Below are positions 54,000-64,000 of a stretch of DNA of 64,000 nucleotides, piece by piece. Below the pieces are notes generated by a model. The model searched no databases, was not told the origin of the DNA, and worked only from the letters and a program-made list of their open reading frames with translations. The position numbers were made by a program, and so were the translations under genes. Within the stretch, counting starts at the first letter, position 1; each line of letters opens with the position of its first letter. Source of the stretch: Chrysemys picta bellii (taxonomy: Eukaryota; Chordata; Testudines; Emydidae); contig NC_088792.1 in assembly GCF_011386835.1 (NCBI RefSeq), positions 43,824,882-43,888,881 of the forward strand, read 5' to 3'.

Positions 54000-56900
54000 C
54001 TTTTCTCCTTCCCCAACCGTGTGTTTGTAGCCAGATGCTATTTTGGTAATATATTAAAACTGTAACCTCTTTGGAGGAGGACCATCTGTTACCACATGTG
54101 TGTAGAGAGCCTAGCACAATAAAGACCCAATCCTTGATTGGGGCCCCTAGGCATTACCTCACTACAAATAATATTAAATAACACAAATAATTATGGAAAT
54201 AAATTGGAATTCTTAGTTACTACTAATATTATTATTTGTATACAGTAGTGCAGTGAATCTGCATAGTTCTGAGGAATCGGTAATATTTGCCAAACATTAA
54301 GCAAGAATCCTTGTCCTGGAAAGTGTTATGCCAGTATCCTGCATGATTTTCCAGGTGACAACTATTCTTTTGTTTATATTGGCAAGTAATGAGACACTTT
54401 CATTATAAAGTATTAGTTACAGAGGTTTCAAAATTAATCCTAAAAACTCATTCCAGGCTGAAAATTAATGTACACATGTTAATCCCATAGAACGTTTTCT
54501 TCAGCAAAATGTCTCAATTTTATGTGTGTTTTTGACCTCGAAGAATTTTTTTTAATGCTATGGTTCCACTGGATTTATGTAAGTAGTTATAACACTTAAA
54601 TCTTAACAACCTGCCAGGTGACTGTGAATGCATGTGATCTTCAAACAAATGAATTTACACACACCTGAGAGGGGGAAAAAATGAGAACAAATGAACTGAT
54701 CTGATCCTTCCTCTGTGTCTGAGATCAATTCACTTATACAAACTTGTAGTTAGATTCTCATAAGAAGGCAAATTATTTAGAAGACATGATATCATGTTAT
54801 CTGTCATCAGGTACATCTCTGAGTTTAAAGTGTAAAAAAACCAAATCTTTAAAATATTTTGAAATATAAAGCCTCTGATTAGAGTGAAAATTAATTTAGA
54901 CCAGATCATTTTTCTTAAACAAACAAATTATAAACCAATATATAACAACTACAATCCTACAAAAAGTCTTAGTTTTGGATTGTATATAGGCCCCAATCTA
55001 GCCTGAAGTCAGTGGGACTACTTACATACTTAAAATTATGTGTTTAAGTGCTTTGCTGCATAGGTTCTTTAAAGCTAGATCCAAGTCCCACTGAAGTCAA
55101 TGGGAGACTTTCCATTGACTTCAATGGGAGTAGGATCAGACCTTAAGTTTGGGATGGCCCCCTCACATTCAACTCATTTCTAAAAGATTAATCTTATTAT
55201 TTACAGTTGCCTTAAAATTCCTAAAATTAATTTGTTCATACATGGAAAATGTAGATTTGCTTCAAATTTTAGATAATCTGCTTAATCCAGACTGTCTGGA
55301 TTAAAAGAGTTTAAAGTTTCTCACATTCCATTATTTTGGTGTAATGCTTTCTCTTTCCTTTAATAATAATAAATTAGTGAAATACAATAAAACTATCAGA
55401 ATATCAATTAGAATAGCAATTTCTACTAACTGCTTTGAATAGCATAGCCATAAAGAAAATTGAAGACCAAAATTGAAGACCATTCTAAATAAATTTGATT
55501 GAGCCTAATAGTGGAGACTGAACCATTTAAACTAAGATATTTGATATAGAACTTTGGTATAACAGGACATGTGCTGTGGCTGTGCAGAAGGCTAAGAATG
55601 AGTTCTTTTCTTTCACCACAGTAGATTTACTTCAAGTTTTAGATAGTCTGGATTAAGCAGACTGTCTCCTCATCTTCTCTGCTAGAGTTTCAGGTGATAA
55701 TACTCACTGGAAATAGTGAGAGAATTTTGTCTCACAGCTTCTGCTTTGGATCCAGGTCCTTCCTAGCTGGCGCAGGCCAGTGAGAAAGTACTGGGTCCTT
55801 TGCTGGTGGGGATTGTCAACACCTCTCTTCGAGCAGGAGGGCTGACTATTGCTTTGAAGTAAGAGTTATTGCTGCCTTTGCCTCTTGACTCAGACCCTGA
55901 AACCTAATTTGGACTCTGACCCTTGGTATTGATCCTGGCTTGGAACCTGACTATGCACTCCTCTGCTACTCACAGCCTCAGGTTTGACCCTCCTCTGGCC
56001 CTTAGTCCTGACTGCCCTTGTTGGGATCCTGACAATCTAAAGGGAATTCTCAGCTGGCCAGAATATGTCCACTTTGTGCTGTCTGAATACAATACTATAT
56101 GCTCAAGCTCAACCACAAGATATTGGCCTGATCCAGGAATCACTGGGTGAAATTCTATGCCCTATGTAATGCAGAAAGTCAAACTAGATGATATTAATGA
56201 TCTGTTCTGGCCTTCAAAATCTTTATCTATGAATGTATTAGACTGGAGAATCCACCCTGGAAATTATGCTTAGCTTCCAGCCTATGAAGGTTGAACAAGA
56301 ATAAAAAGTTGAAGAATTGTCATTAAATATGATTCTGAATAAACATTTCTTCAGAAAAAAAGGAACTATTTTTGCATAGTCACTATTCAGAGTAGGACTG
56401 TACTTTAAATTAGATTCTTAATATTGTTGTAATGTAGGAATTAAAAAAAGGTTTAATTGTAAGTGTGCTTAGGCTTCTCTTATTTTTAGTAGTGTTTCCT
56501 TAAATGTTCATCCAATAAGTACTAAAAAGTTCTGTCATCCTAGAATATATGGGGACACACTTAAGTGATTTACATCTTTCTAGGATTTAAAACAGGAAAG
56601 CCAGCAGGTACTGTTCATAGAAATGTAGCATGTAACATGTTTGTAGGCATTTCTCTAAAACTCTGAAATGATCTTCTCAAACATTAATTATTTTTATGGT
56701 AACTTTTTCATAAAATGTATGTTAGAAAAAAACTAATGAAAGTGATCTTTTACAGTACAAATTGGAAGCAATTCTCCTCATTAAATCAGAAGGAAGAATA
56801 AATTTTATTTCCAAATGAATAAACCAAAATCTATTTTTTTTCTGGTTAATGACAATATGTCAGGTTACAGAGTAACATTTATCTTTTTGTGCATTGTTTC

Positions 56901-57376
56901 TGTACTTAATTAAATAATGAACTTCTATGAACTCAATTCATTTTATAAGAAGTTTATGATAGTACTAAAATAATATGGTACATCAAACTTTGACCTTGAA
57001 GTTCATAAAAATATTCAGACTGTCTTGTCTCTCTTTACCACATATGGTATAACAGTAATTCTCTGACTAACATTTATAGTGTACAAAAGAAATTCAATCA
57101 ATGTATAAAAGTCAGCTGCTCAGCTTCCGCCTACTAACACTGAGTTTCAAACTTAGATTTCTTATTCTTTTATTATAGCTTACAAGGCACTGACTCATTT
57201 GATATCCTAGGGGAATTCTTATTCTGCCTAAAAAGTTAGGGTCTGACCTAAATCTGATGGAAATCAATGGGAGGCTTTCCAATGATTTTGATGGGCATTG
57301 TATTTTAGGTCCTTATTCAGTTGTGTGGAAATCTATTTTCCTAGCTATCTAATCTTATTATAAATCAAGGTGTTAT
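54000..57376. other. Intergenic sequence with old repeat fragments
   Basis: 54040-54180 matches the style of a common old repeat (GAGCCTAGCACAAT, GGGGCCCCTAGGCATTAC with an A/T-rich tail). 55080-55140 holds a palindrome around TTGACTTCAATGGGAG. A CR1-type tail is at about 56150-56240 (AACTAGATGATATTAATGAT, CTTTATCTATGAATG). 55840-56040 is rich in CCTGACTCTGACCC-type phrases that suggest a degraded LTR. No gene was supported. Confidence 0.45.
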
Positions 57377-57578
57377 TGTAACCCACACACTTCCTGGGTG
57401 CGGTGTTCTGCCCCATCTAGTGGCACCAAGACCACTTAGCAAGAGAGAGAGAAAATAAGTCTGCTCTATAGCCTTAGCTAACAGCCAGTTAACTTCTAGT
57501 TCATGTGGTAGAGGCTCATGCACTAAGCTCCAAAGGTCCCTGGTTCAATTCTGACAACTGGGGTCTGTCACTGTTACA
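57377..57578 (+). mobile_element. 202-bp TG...CA element with tRNA-like internal promoter boxes
   Basis: Ends TGTAAC and GTTACA, flanked by TTAT on both sides (57373-57376, 57579-57582), as in a small LTR. Inside, TGGTAGAGGCT (A-box like) and GGTTCAATTCT (B-box like) are 36 bp apart, start to start, as in tRNA-derived SINEs. No anticodon-arm or acceptor-stem pairing was seen, so it is not a tRNA gene. A small solo LTR or a SINE are both possible. Confidence 0.55.
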
Positions 57579-58079
57579 TTATCACAATTGCCAACATCGA
57601 CTCTCATTATCAGAACTATTTTGCAAAAAAAGAAATCTGATGGTCTGGAAATTAATTTGCAAGAAAATAAATCTTTAAATAAAAAGATTCATTTCAAAAT
57701 TGTACAAATGTTTTTAAGTACAAAAATAGGAGTTCCAGGTACTCTTTTTTTCTCACACACTATATATAAATATACAAATAATGTTTGAGATGGAATTAGC
57801 TCATAACTGATCTTGTTTGTCCTGTTGGCTGAAAGAACAGAAAATCACATTACATCTTCTTACCTTTTTAATTAAATGACTAAACTATGCATTCTCAAGT
57901 TATAGTTTAAAAAATTAACTTCACAATTTACTATTTAATGAAAAGGTTTTGATGGAATATGAATAATGAAAATGGTGCTGCTTTCTGCACAAGCTGAAAG
58001 CCATTATCTTTATGAAACCAAGAGGAATAAACTATTTTTTCCAGTGGGATGAAATAAAATATTACTTTTCCTTTTAATT
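57579..58079. other. Intergenic sequence, nothing recognised
   Basis: AT-rich with short open frames and no clear repeat ends. Confidence 0.4.
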
Positions 58080-58870
58080 AGGACTGTCAATTAATCACAG
58101 TTAATGTATGCAATTAACGCAAAATAATTTGATAAGATTAAAAAATAGTTGTGAATAATTGTGGTTTTAATCGCACTGTTAACGTATAATAGAATACAAT
58201 TTAAACATAAATATTTTGGATGTTTTTCTACATTTTCAAATATATTGATTTCGATTACAACACAGAATACAAAGTGTACTGTACTCACTTTATATTTTTA
58301 TTGCAAATAGTTGCCTTATAAAAAAGATAAATAGTATTTTTCAATTCACCTCATACTAGTAAAAAGCAACAGAGGGTCCTGTGGCACCTTTAAGACTAAC
58401 AGAAGTATTGGGAGAAGTAAACTTGCATCTGAAGAAGTGAGATTCTTACCCACGAAAGCTTATGCTCCCAATACTTCTGTTAGTCTTAAAGGTGCCACAG
58501 GACCCTCTGTTGCTTTTTACAGATTCAGACTAACACGGCTATCCCTCTGATACTCATACTAGTAGTGCAATGCAATATGTTCATCATGAAAGTGCAGCTT
58601 ACAAATGTAGATTATTACTTTTTATATATCTGCACTCAAAAACAAAACAATGTAAAACTTTAGCACCCCTACAAGTCAAAGCATGAAGAGGCATACAAAT
58701 GTTTAGCATATCTGGCACATAAATACCTTGCAATGCCAGCTACAACAGTGCTATGGGAACACCTGTTCTCACTTTCAGGTGACATTGTAAATAAGAAGCA
58801 AGCAGCATTATGTCCTGTAAATGTAAACAAATTTGTTTGTCTTAGCGATTGGCTGAACAAGAAGTAGGAC
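58080..58870. pseudogene. Rearranged hAT relic, same family as 5046-6389
   Basis: 58080-58662 is the reverse complement of the 3' end and AT-rich tail seen at 6060-6389, starting AGGACTGTCAATTAATCAC. 58676-58870 is forward and encodes the C-terminal dimerisation segment (AYLAHKYLAMPATTVL-like, LFSLSGDIVNKKQAALC). The two parts are head to head, so an inversion has occurred. A foldback element splits the first part. Confidence 0.7.
58362..58552. mobile_element. Foldback element with 12-bp target duplication
   Basis: 191 bp. Arms AGGGTCCTGTGGCACCTTTA and its complement near 58480-58510, centre CCCACGAAAGCTTATGCTCC, tail AACACGGCTATCCCTCTGAT. Flanks CTCATACTAGTA at 58350-58361 and 58553-58564 are identical. 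It is closely related to 12234-12440. Confidence 0.88.
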
Positions 58871-59761
58871 TGAGTGTTCTTGTCTGAGGTGAATTGAAAA
58901 ATACTCTCTGTCTCATATTAAATAGCAAAACAGAAATAATTATGGGGTTAGGGTTAAATGTTAAGCTTGATAATGGCATCAGCTCCACCTATAATAGGGT
59001 TGCATTTCATCATTTGTCTCTGAGACACTATGTGCTTTGCATATTTTTTCAAAATGCTTCCTTCTGTTTTAGGTTCTGTAAAAGATCCCAGCTGAAGAAT
59101 GTAAGCCTTATGGGATGGAAAAGGTCAGGTCTACATGTGTAAAATGCCATGTACATTTATAATGCTATTCAAATAATAATTAATCAAATTAAAATAAATA
59201 ATAGTGTAGGACACCTCTATGATATTCAATACCATGTCTCCCTACAGCATACTTAGTCTTAATTGACTAGTAGGGATTCTGTTAATTTTGTAATCCATTC
59301 TTTCCAGGAGCTCTTGCTAAAGCCCTTCAGCACCACTCCTTGATTTTCTTTCTAGTTTAGCAATCTTTTTAGCTGTGATTTAATAATTTCTGCAGACACT
59401 TACTGCTTTAATTAATACTAAATCTGGATCCTAATAAACAGTATTTCTCAAGTTTCTGTAAAACCACTGCCAGATTTATTCTTTCAACAACATTCTCAAA
59501 GGTATATGAGCTTAAAGCTCCAATGCTTGTCCCACTACCAAGAGAACAAAACAAATCTTAAGATTCCGTGAATTTTCCCCTGACTTTGCAGCTATTAAAT
59601 CAGAAATACCCATTTTAACTTTAATTTTTCAGCAACGTTAACTGAGAGGCTTATCTTCATGGAGGAATTCAATTTTTCCCCCGATTTCTTTGAGGTCTAT
59701 CCAAATCTGATATGTTGAATTCAGGAGGTCCTACCTGCATATCATTTGACTTACATAAAAA
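58871..59761. other. Intergenic sequence, nothing recognised
   Basis: AT-rich, with short frames and no supported gene or repeat ends. Confidence 0.4.
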
Positions 59762-60613
59762 GTAAAGGTGGGTGGGGTAAATCTTTTATTGGACCAACTT
59801 CTACTGCTGAAAGAGACAAACTTCTGAGCTCCAGAGTTCATCTTCACCTCTTTGGAGCTGTCAAGGTTGTATCCCCACTTTGAACTTTAGGGTACAAATG
59901 TAGGGGCCTGCATGAAAACTTCTAAGCTTAACTACCAGGAAAACAAGGAAAAATCAATCAGGTTCTTAAAAAGAAGGCTTTTAATTAAAGAAAAAGGTAA
60001 AAATCATCTCTGTAAAATCAGTATGGAAATTAACCTTACAGGGTAATCAAACTTAAAGAGCTCAGAGGACTCCCCTCTAGTCTTAGGTTCAAAGTACAGC
60101 AAACAAAGATAAACACTCTAGTAAAAGGTACATTTACAAGTTGAGAAAACAAAGGAAAACTAACATGCTTTGCCTGGCTATTTACTTACAAGTTTGAAAT
60201 AGGAGAGACTTGTTTAGAAAGATGTGAAGAACCTGGATTGATGTCTGGTCCCTTTCAGTCCCGAGAGTGAACACACTCCCAAACAAAGAAGAACAAACAA
60301 AAGCCTTCCCCTCCACCCCCCACCCAAGATTTGAAAGTATCTTGTCCCCTTATTGGTCCTTTAGGTCAGATGCCAGCCAGGTTACCTGAGCCTCTTAACC
60401 CTTTACAGTGAAAAGGATTTTGGAGTCTCTGGCCAGGAGGGATTTTATAGTACTGTACACAGGACAGCTGTTACCCTTCCCTTTATAGTTATGACAGGAG
60501 CTAAAAAGCTTGTCTCTTTCACCAACAGGAATTGGTCCAGTAAAGAATATCACCACCTTATCTCTCATATCCTAGGACCAACATGGCTACATCAACACTG
60601 CAAACAAAATATT
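59762..60613. mobile_element. Foldback element split by a solo LTR
   Basis: 59762-59858 (GGTGGGTGGGGTAAATCTTT, TATTGGACCAACTTCTACTG) is the reverse-oriented arm. 60502-60613 (AGCTTGTCTCTTTCACCAAC, ATTGGTCCAGTAAAG, CCAACATGGCTACATCAACA) is the forward arm. The LTR falls between them. Confidence 0.7.
59859..60496. mobile_element. Solo LTR, 638 bp
   Basis: Begins TGTCAAGGTTG and ends GTTATGACA (inverted TGTCA/TGACA), flanked by GGAGC at 59854-59858 and 60497-60501. There is no adjacent internal region, primer-binding site or second LTR. The 5-bp duplication fits an endogenous retrovirus or Gypsy-type LTR. Orientation is not resolved. Confidence 0.85.
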
Positions 60614-60924
60614 TCAAAAGACACATACAGTATATTAAGTATTCTGTCAGGGAAATGTCATAGCACACATCTGTGAGGAAATGAAAAAGAGAGGTTACTA
60701 AAGGAAAATAGAGATCAGCTTGGGCATTGCCTGGTTAAATGAGGCCACCATGTGGCAATTTAAAGACATGGTCACAGAGGGGAAATGTGTTGGTGGTTTT
60801 CTGTAAGATAACTAATTACAACAACAGAATATGATTGATAGTTCAAAAAATTAAATTATTAGAATAAAAATAAAGCCAGGAGGAATCATCGAACATTTAC
60901 CATCTCAAATCAACAAAGAGGAGG

Positions 60925-61530
60925 TTACTCACCCTGTGCAGTAACTGACGTTCTTCGAGATGAGTGTCCCTGTGGGTGCTCCACTCTAGGTGTTGGTGCG
61001 TCCCTGCGCCTTCACTCGGAGACTTTTCGTAGCAGTACTCGTACTGGCCACACATGCGCAGAGGCTGCCCCCCCCGCAGTGAGTCTAGGATAATAGTGCG
61101 CATGCGTGGCCAATCTCCTCAGTTCCTTCTCTACAACGGAGGCTACCCCAACTCCGAAGTAGAGGGGAGGAGGGTGGGTAGTGGAGCACCCACAGGGACA
61201 CTCATCTCGAAGAACGTCAGTTACTGCACAGGGTGAGTAACCTCCTCTTCTTCTTCGAGAGATGTCCCTGTGGGTGCTCCACTCTAGGTGACTTAAAAGC
61301 CGTGTATCTTAAGGAGGTAGGGACTTCGGATCTGATAGGAACGCCGTTGATAGTACAGCCCTGCCCAAACGTATATCAGATAGAGGGCCTTGAGTAAGGG
61401 CATAGTGTTTAACAAATGTGTGCTCAGAGGACCAGGTAGCTGCTTTACAGATATCAGCCAGGGGAACTTTGCGTAAGAATGCTACAGAGGCAGCCATAGA
61501 TCTAGTGGAGTTTCTGAGAGTACTAAGGGA
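60925..61530 (-). mobile_element. DIRS element end: terminal repeat, complementary region and recombinase C-terminus
   Basis: 60928-60990 (GAGGTTACTCACCCTGTGCA, GACGTTCTTCGAGATGAG) is repeated in inverted orientation at about 61179-61247, then GATGTCCCTGTGGGTGCTCC repeats again. The minus strand at 61497-61309 encodes ASVAFLRKVPLADICKAATW and FVKHYALTQGPLS, the C-terminal catalytic part of a DIRS tyrosine recombinase. Stops and truncation make it inactive. Confidence 0.8.
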
Positions 61531-61544
61531 TTACATTTATACTT

Positions 61545-61842
61545 AGGGTACATCTACACTACAGGGGGGAGTCGATTTAAGATACGCAAATTCAGCTACG
61601 TGAATAGCGTAGCTGAATCCGACGTATCGCAGCCGACTTACCCCGTTGTGAGGACGGCGGCAAAATCGACTTCTGCGGCTTTCTGTCGGCGGCGCTTACT
61701 ACCACCTCCGCTGGTGGAGTAAGAGCGCCGATTCGGGGATCGATTGTCGCGTCCCAATGGGACGCGATAAATCGATCCCCGAGAGGTCGATTTCTACCCG
61801 CCGATTCAGGCGGGTAGTATAGACCTAGCCTAAGAAGCAATC
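61545..61842. mobile_element. CpG-rich inverted-repeat DNA element
   Basis: Ends TTAGGGTACATCTACACTAC and GTAGTATAGACCTAGCCTAA are inverted. Interior palindromes include CAGCTACGTGAATAGCGTAGCTG-like and GGGATCGATT ... AATCGATCCCC around TCCCAATGGGA. The CpG density is far above the flanks, suggesting a young copy. Target-site duplication is ambiguous (TTA/TAA). Confidence 0.75.
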
Positions 61843-64000
61843 AGATACCAGGCTTTTCTAGCAGCCAAAATTGTAACAGATCTCTTTCTAGGGAAATAAT
61901 AGAAGTCTGCGTTTAGGACTGATTCTAGCGATAGTGAGGCTACAATTTCTTCCTCCATGTATGGCCAGGCTGTGGACCCTGAGTATCAGTGAATTAGTTA
62001 TTGTGTCATTTAGCTCAAGATTGAGGATATATAGTAAAGCCTAACGAAGAGCAGACCAAAGCCTCCTGATTTAATAAGCAGCTACATTTTTTCAAAGGAT
62101 AACCTGGACTTGTTGCCCACACCCCGCAAGAAGGACTTTAAAATGTTGTTAATTCGGGGGTGGGGATGGGAATAGAAAAGGGAATATAAACTAGCAAGGA
62201 GCTAAGAACAAATAGAAGTCTCAGGAAGACATTGGTTTCTCAGGAAGACATTAACTCTTCCCCAAAAGGATGGGGGGGGGGCGAATATTTATGTAAATCC
62301 AAAGCTATCTGTGAGATAAAAGGACTGACATTAATTTTCACCGTATCTTTTCTGTTCCTTGGAAATAGGACTTCCAAGTACTTGATTTCTGCATGCTGCC
62401 AGAGAAAAGTATTATCTAAGAGGGCGACATTATGATCCCTCTAGAGACAAAGAGCCTCTGACTTGTGCCAATCTATTTTGTACCCTGAGATTTTCCCAAA
62501 CAATTCAGTAGTTTGTAGGATGTTGGAGATAGGTGCTGAATAAAAGTATATCAGCATATAAGCATATTTTTCTGTCTTGAGACCCTATTTTTATACCCTA
62601 TATCCTTTGATGCACTCTAATTTGTATGCCAGCAGCTCTAAGGCCAAATCAAACACAAGTGGGGACATGGGACAGCCCTGTCTAGTACCACAGTAGAGAT
62701 TGGAAGGAAGGGATATGTAGTTTTTAACTACAACATGGGAGCTAGTATTGGAATACAAAAATCTAATTTAGGGAATGAAAGGGGGACCAAATCCAAATGT
62801 TTGTAGAATGAGGAACAAATATCTCCAATTAACCCAATCAAAGGCTTTTTCCACATCCAGCAACAGGACAGCAATCAGTTTTGAGGGGGAGTGATAATAG
62901 GACAGCATATTGATAAATTGACAAGTGTTGTCCATTCCATGTCTCTTTTGTAGAAAACCCACCTAGTCCAGGTGTATTATGGTTCTTGTTATTTTTTCTA
63001 ATTGGCCACCTAGAATTTTAGACAATATGTTAATGCAATAGTTGATTAAGGATATTGGTCAATAGCTAGCACATTCTTTGAACATCTTTTTCAGTCTTAA
63101 GCCTGACTAAGGCTTCATTCATTAAGAAGGCAAAGTGCCTCTACCAAAAGCTTCCGTATATAATTCAACCAATCTGGGAGCCAGAGTGTCTTTGAACTGA
63201 GCATAAAATTCACCTGGAAATCTTTCTATGCCTGGAGCCTTACCTGATTTCATGTTGCCTAGGGCAACCATATTTTCAGAGGTAATTAATGAGTAATAAA
63301 CTGCTGATTTTGAGTGTATTTCTCAAGTAATTGATCATCAGGGGGGTCTTTCTCTAAATACAAGCACTGGTAACTTTTGGAGAATTGTTCATTAGTACTT
63401 TTATAATCAGTGAGTATCTGACCCTGAGTAGAGCCAATTGAGGGGATTTTAGTTTTTAGTGATGTCTGTGTGCTAATAATTTCACAGCATTGTTGCCAGA
63501 TTCCCAGTATGTCAGTTTTAGTCTAAATAAAGCAAATTCAGCCCACATAATTATTTTATTAATTTCATACCCGAGATTGGTCATCTCTCAGAGTTTATCT
63601 GAACAGGGGGAATCAGCATAGCTAAAATCTGCCTCCTTGAACCTTTCCATTAAATTCTCCATCTCAGCCTGCCTGGTTCTCTTTTTATGGGAGGAGTAGG
63701 ATATTATCTTGCCATTAAGTATGCTTTGAAAGTGGCCCATAAGATTGCTCAGGGGACCAAGCAGTTGTCATTGATCTCAAAGAAAAACTTTATTTCTTCC
63801 TCCACAAACTTCTTAGATTGTGTGTCTAATAGTAAAGAGCAGTTTAACCTCCTTCTTCTGGTAGTTCCTAGTTTTTCAGGAGATGAGAACTGCAATACCA
63901 CTATTGTGTGATCAGAAATCATAATTGCTTTTATTTTGTTATTAATAACAGAGGTCACCAAACCACCCATAACCAGAAAATAATAAATTCATGAGTACGT
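61843..64000 (-). mobile_element. L1 LINE, Tx1-like, running off the right edge
   Basis: On the minus strand, from the right edge: the end of an endonuclease region (MISDHTIVVLQF, RRRLNCSLLLDTQSKKFVEE), RT with MGFLQKRHGMDNTCQFINML and LLLDVEKAFDWVNWRYLFLI (62962-62768), then a motif readable as YCGTRQGCP near 62690-62650, and a C-terminal part with GYK and KSGGFGLL-like segments to about 61850. Many stops and frame changes mark it as dead. Confidence 0.75.

Noticed and set aside
57500..57560. Possible tRNA gene from A- and B-box-like motifs
   Set aside because: No acceptor stem or anticodon arm could be formed; treated as a tRNA-derived or LTR-like repeat.

Overview
This window is nuclear DNA of a vertebrate, most likely a non-avian sauropsid and probably a turtle. 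The evidence is a spliced protein-coding gene with GT-AG introns, abundant CR1 LINEs with chicken-repeat-type 3' ends, Penelope-like and DIRS elements, Tx1-like L1, many hAT-derived short elements and old MIR copies. That mixture is typical of turtle and, to a lesser degree, crocodilian genomes. The species assignment is inference. Nothing bacterial or viral is evident.

The only host gene recognised is the N-terminal half of an ABC transporter of the P-glycoprotein family (ABCB1-like; ABCB4 is the alternative). It lies on the minus strand. Thirteen coding exons were placed by splice sites, continuous reading frame and family conservation: 43267-43197 (start codon), 39640-39589, 36238-36091, 32365-32317, 24398-24207, 23230-23059, 22020-21896, 18033-17862, 9192-9079, 4529-4419, 2580-2455, 2273-2070 and 1265-1095. 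Together they give 1707 nt, exactly 569 codons, covering transmembrane domain 1 and nucleotide-binding domain 1 through Walker B. The second half of the protein lies to the left of position 1. A probable non-coding first exon ends at 43860.

The introns and the 5' flank are packed with transposable elements. From left to right these are: hAT short element (1495-1839); an old hAT transposase relic with a nested short hAT (5046-6389); a Penelope-like element with reverse transcriptase and GIY-YIG endonuclease (6914-8597); a DIRS-like retrotransposon on the minus strand, split by three younger insertions (about 10786-17060); a CR1 (19644-21175); a palindromic hAT short element with a perfect target duplication (27489-27821); a long CR1 with ORF1 and ORF2 (about 28630-32125); further short DNA elements (34334-34560, 36491-37286, 38438-39507, 41115-42736).

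Upstream of the gene lies a three-level nest at 44923-50670: a long-terminal-inverted-repeat element contains a CR1, which contains a 2.5-kb hAT transposon with perfect 8-bp target duplications. Beyond it are MIR and CR1 tails, a hAT short element (53664-53954), a 202-bp TG...CA element with tRNA-like boxes (57377-57578), an inverted hAT relic (58080-58870), a solo LTR (59859-60496) inside a foldback element, a DIRS end (60925-61530) and a Tx1-like L1 on the minus strand running off the right edge.

No convincing undescribed molecular system is present. The most interesting signals are structural: recurring foldback elements built from Penelope-type 3' ends, the nested insertions that give a relative chronology, a 173-bp tandem duplication over the 5'UTR splice acceptor of the start-codon exon, and large direct CR1 repeats flanking coding exons.
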